From NCBI GenBank assembly GCA_025998355.1, contig BNVV01000073.1, forward strand, positions 1-6,129: a stretch of 6,129 nt of DNA, written 5' to 3'. Shown in pieces: positions 1-6,027 of the stretch (positions are counted from its first letter, which is position 1; every line of letters begins with the position of its first letter). The notes beneath the pieces were generated by a model. That model made no database searches and had not been told where the DNA came from. It saw nothing but the letters and a program-made list of their open reading frames with translations. The stretch is from Endomicrobiia bacterium. GTDB lineage: Bacteria > Elusimicrobiota > Endomicrobiia > Endomicrobiales > Endomicrobiaceae. Both the position numbers and the translations under genes were made by a program.

Positions 1-127
1 CTAAATTTACACCTCCAAAAGACGGCTGTAATATTTTTACGGTTTGTATTATCTCTTTTTCGTTTTTTGTTTCAAGACATATAGGATATGCGTCAACGCC
101 CCCAAGATATTTGTATAAAAGAGCTTT
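1..127. repeat. Direct duplicate of malic enzyme gene segment 1730-1856
   Basis: These 127 bases are identical, base for base by eye, to 1730-1856 inside the malic enzyme gene and lie in the same orientation. In the gene this segment encodes the stretch ending at the catalytic lysine (Lys107, codon 1854-1856). The copy is cut at the window edge on the left, so its true length is unknown. On the right it runs into an inverted copy of another piece of the same gene, sharing the five bases gcttt at 123-127. Complete identity implies either a very recent event or a technical chimera. It is not an independent gene. Confidence 0.95.
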
Positions 128-217
128 TGATTCTTTACGGAGCAAATCCTGCAAATATAATTATGTCTGATATAAATGGAACTTTACATAAAGAACGGTT
201 TGATTTAAAAAATAGTC
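123..217. repeat. Inverted duplicate of malic enzyme gene segment 1430-1524
   Basis: These 95 bases are the exact reverse complement of 1430-1524, the part of the malic enzyme gene that encodes the strand and loop just after the dinucleotide-binding glycine motif. The left border overlaps the direct copy by gcttt. The right border at 217/218 joins the fumarase coding sequence; around it the two parents still resemble each other slightly (cgaa and caatg occur on both sides of the break). The plus strand here therefore reads a short sense fragment of malic enzyme, which produces a spurious open frame at 88-324. Confidence 0.95.
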
Positions 218-841
218 ACGAAGCAATGCTTTTTTTGCCAAAAGGCCTACAGACGCAAAGTCGCCACCTATACCAACCCCTACAACTAAAGGAGGACATG
301 CATCTGCACATTTATCATTTATAACACCTAAAACAAACTCTTCTACGCCCCTCCATCCATCTGACGGAACAAGCATTTTTAACGCGCTTGCATTTTCACT
401 TCCGCCACCTTTAGGCAAGAAAGTAATTTCTATTTTATCACCAGGAACTATATCAACATAAATATTTGCCGGAGTGTTGCTTTGAGTATTTTTTCTCTCA
501 AGTGGATCAGAAACAATAGATTTACGCAAATAATTATTTACGTATCCTAAAGAAACGCCTTCGTTTATGGCATCATAAATATTTCCATCTTCAATATACG
601 CATCTTGTCCTAACTTAACAAAAAAATTTGCAGTCCCCGTGTCCTGACATAAAGGAAACTGTTCACTATTTGCGATATCCGCATTTTCAATAATTTCTTC
701 TAAAATATCTTTTGCAATACCGGTCTCCAAAACAACGCTCTGTCTTAAAGATTTCAAAATATCTTCAGGAAGTTCAAAGTTTGTTTTAGCGCACAGATTT
801 TCTATTGTACTGGTTATTGTTTCAGATTTTATCTTTCGCAC
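161..841 (-). CDS. fumA: Fumarate hydratase class I, alpha subunit, 3' end replaced
   Basis: This is the alpha (N-terminal) subunit of a two-subunit class I [4Fe-4S] fumarase, which hydrates fumarate to malate reversibly in the cytoplasm. The start is GTG at 841, preceded by an AAAAGG sequence about 10 bases upstream; the N-terminus then matches the usual family beginning (MRKIKSETI, LPEDI). Visible motifs are LCQDTGT with cluster ligand Cys65, PKGGGSEN at 143-150, and ACPP with the second ligand Cys182, followed by GVGIGG and LLAKKALLR ending at Arg208. Homology stops there: codons 209-226 are antisense malic enzyme sequence copied into 123-217. The family normally continues for roughly 60-80 residues including the third cluster cysteine, so the protein as written could not hold a complete cluster. 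The related L-tartrate dehydratase alpha subunit cannot be excluded, but the malic enzyme neighbour favours fumarase. It overlaps the malic enzyme gene by 20 bases, indicating one operon; the beta subunit is expected beyond the left edge. Confidence 0.88.
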   Translation of the reverse strand: MRKIKSETITSTIENLCAKTNFELPEDILKSLRQSVVLETGIAKDILEEIIENADIANSEQFPLCQDTGTANFFVKLGQDAYIEDGNIYDAINEGVSLGYVNNYLRKSIVSDPLERKNTQSNTPANIYVDIVPGDKIEITFLPKGGGSENASALKMLVPSDGWRGVEEFVLGVINDKCADACPPLVVGVGIGGDFASVGLLAKKALLRDYFLNQTVLYVKFHLYQT

Positions 842-2174
842 TTTTTATATAACCTTTTCCCATCATTGTTTTTGTTATAGCTCTGCTTCTTTTTATTATT
901 GTTTTCGCATCATCATAGATCTTATCATAACTTAATTTTTTAGCTGCGACTTTTTCCTTTAGAGCTTTTATGCCTATAGCTGCGGCAACTTTAGGGAAAA
1001 TTTCCCAATCATTCATAGTAGGAAGAATTTTATCAGGTCTTATATTGCTGTCAGCTATGCAAGATGCAAGTTCTGTAGCAGCTGTTATACACATAGTATC
1101 GGTTATGGTGGAAGCTCTTACATCAAGAGCTCCGCGAAAAACTCCCGGGAAACCCAAAGAGTTATTAACCTGATTCGCAAAATCACTTCTTCCTGTAGCA
1201 ACTACTGCAGCACCAGCCTCTTTTGCTTCCCAAGGCCAAATTTCAGGTGTTGGATTTGCGCATGCAAAAACTATTGGGTTTTTGCCCATTGCCTGTATCC
1301 ATTCTTTCTTTATCACTCCAGGTCCCGGCACAGACAATGCGATAACAGCATCAGCGTTTTCCATAGCTTCTTTAATTCCACCTCGAACATCATTCGCATT
1401 TGTATCAACAGCAAGCAACCATTGTTCGGGACTATTTTTTAAATCAAACCGTTCTTTATGTAAAGTTCCATTTATATCAGACATAATTATATTTGCAGGA
1501 TTTGCTCCGTAAAGAATCAAAAGCCTTGCTATACAGATATTTGCAGCTCCTGCTCCTACCATAGCAATCTTAACTTTACTTATTTTTTTACCTACAACTT
1601 TCAAAGCATTTATAAACCCTGCGAGTGTTACAAGTGCTGTTCCTTGTTGATCGTCATGCCACACAGGTATGCGGCATTCTTTTCTTAAAGTGTTTAAGAT
1701 AGGGAAACATTTTGGCTGCGAAATATCTTCTAAATTTACACCTCCAAAAGACGGCTGTAATATTTTTACGGTTTGTATTATCTCTTTTTCGTTTTTTGTT
1801 TCAAGACATATAGGATATGCGTCAACGCCCCCAAGATATTTGTATAAAAGAGCTTTCCCCTCCATAACCGGCATTCCTGCCTCAGGTCCTATATCTCCAA
1901 GACCCAAAACCCTTGTACCGTCACTTACTACGGCAACGCTGTTCCATTTGTTTGTATATTCATACACAAGTTCAGGATTTTTATAAATATCGGTGCATAC
2001 CGCCGCAACTCCCGGGCTATACCATATTGAAAAATCATCTAAACTTTTAACTCTGCACTTCGGAACAATCTCAATTTTACCACGGTAGAAAGGATGTAGC
2101 TTTCTCGCAATCCTAGATGGTTCTTGAGATGCCTTTAGAAGTCTTTTTTCATTAACTTTTTTTTGTTCTGTCAT
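822..2174 (-). CDS. Malic enzyme, NAD(P)-dependent, short bacterial form
   Basis: This 450-residue enzyme oxidatively decarboxylates malate to pyruvate and CO2 with reduction of NAD(P)+, in the cytoplasm. The malic domain carries the catalytic tyrosine in WYSPGVA (Tyr52), the catalytic lysine in VMEGKA (Lys107), and metal ligands in NLEDI (149-150) and WHDDQQGT (172-179). The Rossmann domain shows VGAGAAN (206-212), an acidic Asp233 after the second strand, SVPGPGVI (281-288), ANPTPEI (306-312) and GRSDFANQVNN (328-338). There is no C-terminal phosphotransacetylase domain, unlike E. coli MaeB, so the length fits the short bacterial and archaeal type. Coenzyme preference cannot be read from the sequence. 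The ATG at 2174 is chosen because GGGAAG lies 5 bases upstream; an in-frame ATG at 2195 would add seven residues but has no clear ribosome binding site. The stop lies inside the fumarase start. Pieces of this gene recur, scrambled, at 1-217. Confidence 0.95.
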   Translation of the reverse strand: MTEQKKVNEKRLLKASQEPSRIARKLHPFYRGKIEIVPKCRVKSLDDFSIWYSPGVAAVCTDIYKNPELVYEYTNKWNSVAVVSDGTRVLGLGDIGPEAGMPVMEGKALLYKYLGGVDAYPICLETKNEKEIIQTVKILQPSFGGVNLEDISQPKCFPILNTLRKECRIPVWHDDQQGTALVTLAGFINALKVVGKKISKVKIAMVGAGAANICIARLLILYGANPANIIMSDINGTLHKERFDLKNSPEQWLLAVDTNANDVRGGIKEAMENADAVIALSVPGPGVIKKEWIQAMGKNPIVFACANPTPEIWPWEAKEAGAAVVATGRSDFANQVNNSLGFPGVFRGALDVRASTITDTMCITAATELASCIADSNIRPDKILPTMNDWEIFPKVAAAIGIKALKEKVAAKKLSYDKIYDDAKTIIKRSRAITKTMMGKGYIKSAKDKI

Positions 2175-2179
2175 ATTAT

Positions 2180-2185
2180 CTTCCC
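2180..2185 (-). promoter_or_regulatory. Ribosome binding site that decides the malic enzyme start
   Basis: GGGAAG on the minus strand sits 5 bases before the ATG at 2174. The alternative ATG at 2195 is preceded only by an A/T run. This is the reason for preferring the shorter protein. Confidence 0.6.
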
Positions 2186-2239
2186 ATTTAAGCATTTTAA
2201 TATTTTTTCAAAAAACCGTTAAAATAAAAACCTCTAATA

Positions 2240-2268
2240 CGAATACGCAGGGCTTTTTGCCTTGTCAA
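2240..2268 (-). promoter_or_regulatory. Possible sigma-70 promoter of the malic enzyme-fumarase operon
   Basis: The minus strand has a consensus TTGACA at 2268-2263, a 17-base spacer and TATTCG at 2245-2240 as a weak -10 (3 of 6 matches). Position is sensible, with an expected leader of about 60 bases before the start at 2174. AT-rich sequence yields such matches by chance, so this is tentative. Confidence 0.3.
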
Positions 2269-2417
2269 AATATTTAGGTTAAACGATTTCGACATCACCT
2301 CCTGCATCAAACAAATGAACTTTTGATAAATTGAAAATTTTGTAACTACTTGAAGGTAACAGCTGACCCTAGCAAGTTCCAGAAAGCATACTATATCCAC
2401 TCTTTACAACAGTATCA

Positions 2418-2519
2418 ATGAAGAAGCGTATTTTAGCAAATGCTCTTACGCCTATAGTATTTGCAAATTGCCCGGGCACCTTGTTGCTATGGTTTTTTCT
2501 CTTATATGTTCTATTATGA
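2418..2519 (+). other. Unsupported 33-codon open frame resembling a signal peptide
   Basis: ATG at 2418 to TGA at 2519 would encode a basic start (MKKRILANALTPIVFA) followed by a leucine- and phenylalanine-rich end, somewhat like a signal peptide plus membrane segment. No ribosome binding site is visible upstream and I recognise no family. It may be a chance frame or the relic of a membrane protein gene. Confidence 0.15.
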
Positions 2520-2571
2520 GTCTGTCTAAAAACTTTAGTACATCACTGCTATCCTGAACTTGTTTCGATAT
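2520..2571 (+). repeat. Diverged dispersed repeat, copy A
   Basis: It begins GTCTGTCTAAAAACT and ends near TGAACTTGTTTCGATA. Copy B at 2873-2928 shares both blocks (GTCTGCCTAAAAACT and TGAACTTGTTCTGGTA) in the same orientation, with 20 to 24 less similar bases between. The second block resembles half of an imperfect hairpin of the kind ATCCTGAA-loop-TTCAGGAT, here with a damaged right arm. This suggests a small intergenic repeat family. Confidence 0.45.
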
Positions 2572-2644
2572 TTAATATTGTTTTCTGTGACGAAATAACT
2601 AAAAACAATGTCAACATAGTAAACACAAAATCCACAAAAATCAT
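2549..2644 (-). other. Unsupported 31-codon hydrophobic open frame
   Basis: ATG at 2644 on the minus strand opens a frame with one hydrophobic segment (MIFVDFVFTMLTLFLVISS) and a stop at 2549. An AAGGAG lies upstream, but about 14 bases away, which is too far for a normal ribosome binding site. The last residues come from repeat copy A, which argues against a conserved protein. Confidence 0.12.
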
Positions 2645-2662
2645 GAGTTTTTAATACTCTCC

Positions 2663-2820
2663 TTACGCTCTTGCTTTGTGTTTTGTATCTGCACCTAGCG
2701 CTATTGTACATTTTTTTAGTTCAACAGTCCAATTTGCCTTTTCTTTCTTTTGCTGGTCTTTATATCTTCGTCATCTTTTGAAATTCTTTGCTCTTTTTCT
2801 TCTTTTTCGTTTGTTTTCAT
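2663..2820 (-). pseudogene. Possible remnant of a small lysine-rich protein gene
   Basis: On the minus strand an ATG at 2820 begins a very hydrophilic frame (MKTNEKEEKEQRISKDDED) that stops at 2716. A second frame overlaps it and continues through KANWTVELKKCTIALGADTK to a TAA at 2663. A single frameshift near 2760 would join them into one protein of about 50 residues. The composition is coding-like, but I recognise no family, and purine-rich sequence alone can give this impression. There is no good ribosome binding site before 2820. Confidence 0.2.
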
Positions 2821-2872
2821 GGTTATTATATGTTATTGTCTAAATATTAGAAAGACTCCAATGATAAATATG

Positions 2873-2928
2873 GTCTGCCTAAAAACTCTTCGCAAAGCCC
2901 TTGTCAATTCTTGAACTTGTTCTGGTAG
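2873..2928 (+). repeat. Diverged dispersed repeat, copy B, just upstream of dxs
   Basis: It begins GTCTGCCTAAAAACT and contains TGAACTTGTTCTGGTA, matching copy A at 2520-2571 in the same orientation about 350 bases away. It ends about 45 bases before the dxs start, so it probably lies in or near the dxs leader. The TTG at 2901 that could extend the dxs frame upstream lies inside this repeat, a further reason not to use it as the start. Confidence 0.45.
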
Positions 2929-2972
2929 CTAACGTTGCTTTTATGGCAAAATACCTAAAACTTGGAATAATA

Positions 2973-4856
2973 ATGAAAATACTAGATACTGTAAATAATC
3001 CTCAGGATTTAAAAAAGATAAAAAAAGAAAATCTTCCTGTTCTTGCAAAAGAAATAAGGGAAGAAATAATAAATACAATTTCAAAGAACGGAGGGCACTT
3101 AGCTTCGAGTCTAGGGGTTGTTGATTTAACAATTGCAATGCACTATGTTTTTAATTGTCCTAACGATAAAATAATTTGGGACGTGGGACATCAATCCTAC
3201 GCTCATAAAATTCTTACCGAAAGAAAAACTAAATTTAAAACTATAAGAACACATAACGGCTTAAGCGGATTTCCGAAAAGATATGAGTCTGAATACGACG
3301 CGTTCGGCGTTGGACATTCTTCAACTTCAATATCTGCAGCTTTAGGATTTGCAATCGCAAGAGATTTAAAAAAAGAAAATCATAAAATAGTTGCCGTTAT
3401 AGGAGACGGCTCAATGACTGCTGGGCTTGCTTTTGAAGGTTTGCAGAATGCGGGGCATTTAAAAAAAAATATGCTTGTTATATTAAATGATAATGAGATG
3501 TTTATTTCGCAGAAAGTTGGAGCAGTCGCGGGATATTTTGCAAAACTTTTAACTGCTGGTATGGCAAGGAAAGTTGAAGAAAAAATCGTAAAAACGATAA
3601 GTAGATTTCATGGTTTTGGATCACCAATTAGAAAGTTCATAAAAAGAGTAAAAGTCATGCTCTTCCCCGGCATGCTTTTTGAAGAAATGGGCTTTACATA
3701 CATTGGACCTGTTCAGGGTCATGATATAAAGAATTTAACAGTTATTTTAGAAAATCTTAGAGATATGAAAGGACCTGTTTTGCTTCATGCTATTACAAAA
3801 AAAGGTAAAGGATACGCTCCGGCTGAAGAAGATCCTGTAAAATTTCATGGCGTTGGAAAATTTGATGTCGAAACTGGAAGTACAGTAAAAAATGAAACTA
3901 TTACGTACACAAAAGTTTTTTCTGATACGCTTATAAAATTAGCAAATGCGGATAAAAAAATAGTGGCAATAACTGCGGCTATGTCAGAGGGCACAGGCCT
4001 TGATAAATTTGCCGAAAATTTTCCTGACAGATATTTTGATGTTGGCATTGCTGAAGGGCATGCTGTGACTTTTGCAGCAGCAATGGCTGCCGCTGGCATG
4101 AAGCCTGTGTGTGCGATATATTCAACTTTTATGCAAAGAGCGATTGACAATGTCATACATGACGTTGCTTTGCAGAATCTTCCTGTTGTTTTTGCCTTAG
4201 ACAGAGCTGGGCTTGTTGGAGAGGACGGCGAGACACATCATGGTGTTTTCGATTTATCGTATTTAAACTATATTCCAAATCTAATTATTATGTCTCCATC
4301 TAATGAAAATGAATTGCAGCGCATGCTCAAAACTGCGTTAAACGCAAATAAACCGTGCGTTATAAGATATCCAAGGGGTGATGTCGGTATTAAAGTAGAT
4401 ATATCGACGCATATATTGCAAATTGGCAAAGCTACTATTTTAAGAGAAGGCAAAGATATTTGTTTCTTGGCCATAGGTAATCATGTCAATACATGTTTAA
4501 AAGCTGCGGAATTACTTGCAATAAAAAATATAGATGCTTCTGTTGTAAATATGAGATTTATAAAACCTCTTGACAGCGACACCATAAACGAAATGCTTTC
4601 AAAAACCAAAAAATTTATTACAGTTGAAGAAAACTCTTTAATAGGCGGCTTCGGCGAAAGCGTAAGATCTTTTTTATATGGTAGCGGCGCTGTTGTTGAG
4701 AGCATAGGTCTCCCGGATAAATTTATAGAGCATGGAAGTCTAAAAGTTTTAAGAAAAAAGTATGGTTTAACAGCTGAAGATATAGCCAAAAAAGCTTTAA
4801 AGTTGCTTGACCATACACAACGCGAAGAGGAGAATAATTTTGGAATTAATATTTGA
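2973..4856 (+). CDS. dxs: 1-deoxy-D-xylulose-5-phosphate synthase
   Basis: This 627-residue cytoplasmic enzyme condenses pyruvate and glyceraldehyde 3-phosphate to DXP, the first step of the MEP isoprenoid pathway, using thiamine diphosphate and Mg2+. Visible motifs in order are DVGHQSYAHKILT (70-82), GFPKRYESEYDAFGVGHSST (99-118), the diphosphate/metal motif GDGSMT (144-149) with LNDNEMFIS (171-179), GIAEGHA with the cofactor-activating Glu361, DRAGLVGEDGETHHG (410-424) and RYPRG, followed by the transketolase C-terminal domain. All key residues are present and the length is typical. The ATG at 2973 gives the usual family start (MKILDTVNNPQDL) with a weak TTGGA 6 bases upstream; in-frame ATG 2943 and TTG 2901 give extensions the family lacks. 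The last 15 or so residues after LKLL are a polar tail that overlaps the next gene by 17 bases. Pyruvate from malic enzyme is a substrate, but the two genes are divergent and need not be co-regulated. Confidence 0.98.
   Translation: MKILDTVNNPQDLKKIKKENLPVLAKEIREEIINTISKNGGHLASSLGVVDLTIAMHYVFNCPNDKIIWDVGHQSYAHKILTERKTKFKTIRTHNGLSGFPKRYESEYDAFGVGHSSTSISAALGFAIARDLKKENHKIVAVIGDGSMTAGLAFEGLQNAGHLKKNMLVILNDNEMFISQKVGAVAGYFAKLLTAGMARKVEEKIVKTISRFHGFGSPIRKFIKRVKVMLFPGMLFEEMGFTYIGPVQGHDIKNLTVILENLRDMKGPVLLHAITKKGKGYAPAEEDPVKFHGVGKFDVETGSTVKNETITYTKVFSDTLIKLANADKKIVAITAAMSEGTGLDKFAENFPDRYFDVGIAEGHAVTFAAAMAAAGMKPVCAIYSTFMQRAIDNVIHDVALQNLPVVFALDRAGLVGEDGETHHGVFDLSYLNYIPNLIIMSPSNENELQRMLKTALNANKPCVIRYPRGDVGIKVDISTHILQIGKATILREGKDICFLAIGNHVNTCLKAAELLAIKNIDASVVNMRFIKPLDSDTINEMLSKTKKFITVEENSLIGGFGESVRSFLYGSGAVVESIGLPDKFIEHGSLKVLRKKYGLTAEDIAKKALKLLDHTQREEENNFGINI
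4828..4832 (+). promoter_or_regulatory. Ribosome binding site for the YidC-like gene, inside dxs
   Basis: AGGAG lies within the last codons of dxs, 7 bases before the TTG at 4840. The other in-frame TTG at 4807 has no comparable site, so this motif fixes the start and indicates translational coupling to dxs. Confidence 0.75.
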
Positions 4857-6027
4857 GAGAGTTTTTCATTTCTTGTTTTATGTTACAAATTCTTATGGTT
4901 GGGCAATTCTGCTCATATCTGTGCTAATTTCTGCTATATTAATGCCTTTCTATCATATCACGAATATTTTAGAGGGTAGGGAGAAAACAATTCATTTAAA
5001 GTTGCAACCGTACATTTCAAGAATAAATAAAATTAAGAATGCGCACACTAAACATAAGCACTTGTTAAAATTGTATAAGTCGTATAACTATTCGCCGATT
5101 ATGTCGTTGCGATCGTTGTCGTCTTTAGCAATACAAGTTCCATTTTTTATTGTTGCCTATCAAACACTAAGCAAGATCCTGATTGATAATCCGTATAATT
5201 CGGATATGTCTTTTTTGTTTATAAAGAACTTAGGATTACAAGATAACTTAATAGGTGGAGTAAATTTACTACCGATTCTGATGACGCTAATCAATATACT
5301 GGCCGTGATGTGCATGACTTCCTTTCCAAAAGAAAGAAGAAAGAGCTATGCTATAGCTGTTTTCTTTCTGATTTTTCTGTATATGTCTCCAGCAGGGCTT
5401 GTTTTATATTGGACATCTAACAATCTCATTAACTTGTTTCGGTATTTGTTTATTTATTTGAAAGATAAAAGACTTCCGGCAATTAAACATATTTTGATAA
5501 GTTACCTTTCACGTTTACTCAAAAACGCAGATCTCAGAGCCTTTCTACTGTTAATTACTGTTTATTTTACAGCAAATGCGAAGGCAAATAATCTTGAATA
5601 CAGTAACATCATAGCCATACCTTGGTATATTTTATTTATATTAAAGTTGTACAACTATAAAATCAAACCCTATATGACCAAAAATATAAAAATACAATTG
5701 TCATTGGTCATATTGTGTTTGGCCGTATCATGTTTTGTAAAAAGATGGGAAAAGACGCATTGGCTATTTGCCGCTTTAACGCTATTTGCAATGTACAACT
5801 ATAAAAGTATAAAACTTGTCAAAATTAAAAAAATACTCAATTATCTAGCTCTGCCTGTTGTGGGTATGTTGTTCCCAGCTGTTTTGTATGTAAAAGCCAA
5901 TGCGATATACATTAACGGATGCGGGTATATTAGCTATTTTTCAATATTCATTCTTATTGCCTGCTTTATTCCTCTGGTCGTATATGTGTACAACACTAAT
6001 TATTCAATAGACCTCTTGCATAACTAA
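4840..6027 (+). CDS. YidC/Oxa1/Alb3-type membrane protein with extra membrane domain
   Basis: This 395-residue inner-membrane protein starts at TTG 4840. Residues 1 to about 205 form a YidC/Oxa1/Alb3 insertase core: first helix YGWAILLISVLISAILMPFY (19-38), a charged cytoplasmic hairpin with LQPYISRIN (55-63), LYKSYNYSP, the helix with QVPFFIVAYQ (99-108), LLPILMTLIN, and the last core helix with PAGLVLYW (184-191) and SNNLINLF. The arginine normally five residues before the helix-1 proline is a serine (Ser31), so the groove residue used by SpoIIIJ-type insertases is missing. There is no large periplasmic domain as in Gram-negative YidC. From about 230 to the end come roughly six further hydrophobic segments that I do not recognise; a basic C-terminal tail is absent. 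The gene overlaps dxs by 17 bases in another frame. It may insert or assist particular membrane proteins, or the core may serve a fused unknown activity; it is unlikely to be the only YidC of the cell. Confidence 0.8.
   Translation: MELIFERVFHFLFYVTNSYGWAILLISVLISAILMPFYHITNILEGREKTIHLKLQPYISRINKIKNAHTKHKHLLKLYKSYNYSPIMSLRSLSSLAIQVPFFIVAYQTLSKILIDNPYNSDMSFLFIKNLGLQDNLIGGVNLLPILMTLINILAVMCMTSFPKERRKSYAIAVFFLIFLYMSPAGLVLYWTSNNLINLFRYLFIYLKDKRLPAIKHILISYLSRLLKNADLRAFLLLITVYFTANAKANNLEYSNIIAIPWYILFILKLYNYKIKPYMTKNIKIQLSLVILCLAVSCFVKRWEKTHWLFAALTLFAMYNYKSIKLVKIKKILNYLALPVVGMLFPAVLYVKANAIYINGCGYISYFSIFILIACFIPLVVYVYNTNYSIDLLHN

Larger units (their letters stand above)
2175..2972. other. Long divergent intergenic region, no convincing gene
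   Basis: About 800 bases separate the malic enzyme start from the dxs start, which point away from each other. I see no tRNA, no known riboswitch fold, no transposase and no tandem repeat array. The region holds a possible promoter (2240-2268), a GC-rich 10-base perfect palindrome TGCCCGGGCA (2469-2478), two diverged copies of a short repeat (2520-2571 and 2873-2928), and several open frames of 31-34 codons. The minus strand of about 2663-2820 is unusually purine- and lysine-codon-rich and may be the remnant of a gene. Overall it looks like decayed sequence, as is common in reduced, AT-rich genomes; this last point is inference. Confidence 0.6.

Noticed and set aside
88..324. Plus-strand open frame containing a dinucleotide-binding-like fragment ([17 protein letters not shown])
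   Set aside because: The fragment comes entirely from the inverted copy of the malic enzyme gene at 123-217; the rest is antisense fumarase. It is a product of the rearrangement, not a gene.
2197..2400. 67-codon minus-strand open frame upstream of malic enzyme starting with GTG at 2400
   Set aside because: No family resemblance, no good ribosome binding site at 2400, and the possible malic enzyme promoter lies within it. The basic RIRIR stretch recalled ribosomal protein S10 but the surrounding residues do not match.
2836..2856. Small inverted repeat TCTAA-ata-TTAGA upstream of dxs as an operator
   Set aside because: A 5-base A/T-rich stem is expected by chance in sequence of this composition and has no supporting promoter.
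2901..2972. N-terminal extension of dxs from TTG 2901 or ATG 2943
   Set aside because: The extension is partly encoded by repeat copy B, lacks a ribosome binding site and is absent from the DXS family, which begins at the ATG at 2973.
2175..2972. tRNA, riboswitch, CRISPR array or insertion sequence in the long gap
   Set aside because: I looked for a T-arm motif, tandem spaced repeats, terminal inverted repeats and a transposase fragment and found none; the two short repeats are diverged and not array-like.
3845..4789. Open frames of about 70-100 codons antisense to dxs
   Set aside because: They are shadows of the strongly supported dxs frame with no independent motifs.
4807..4839. Longer YidC-like protein from TTG 4807
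   Set aside because: The added residues are basic and lie before the AGGAG at 4828-4832, which is placed correctly for the TTG at 4840.
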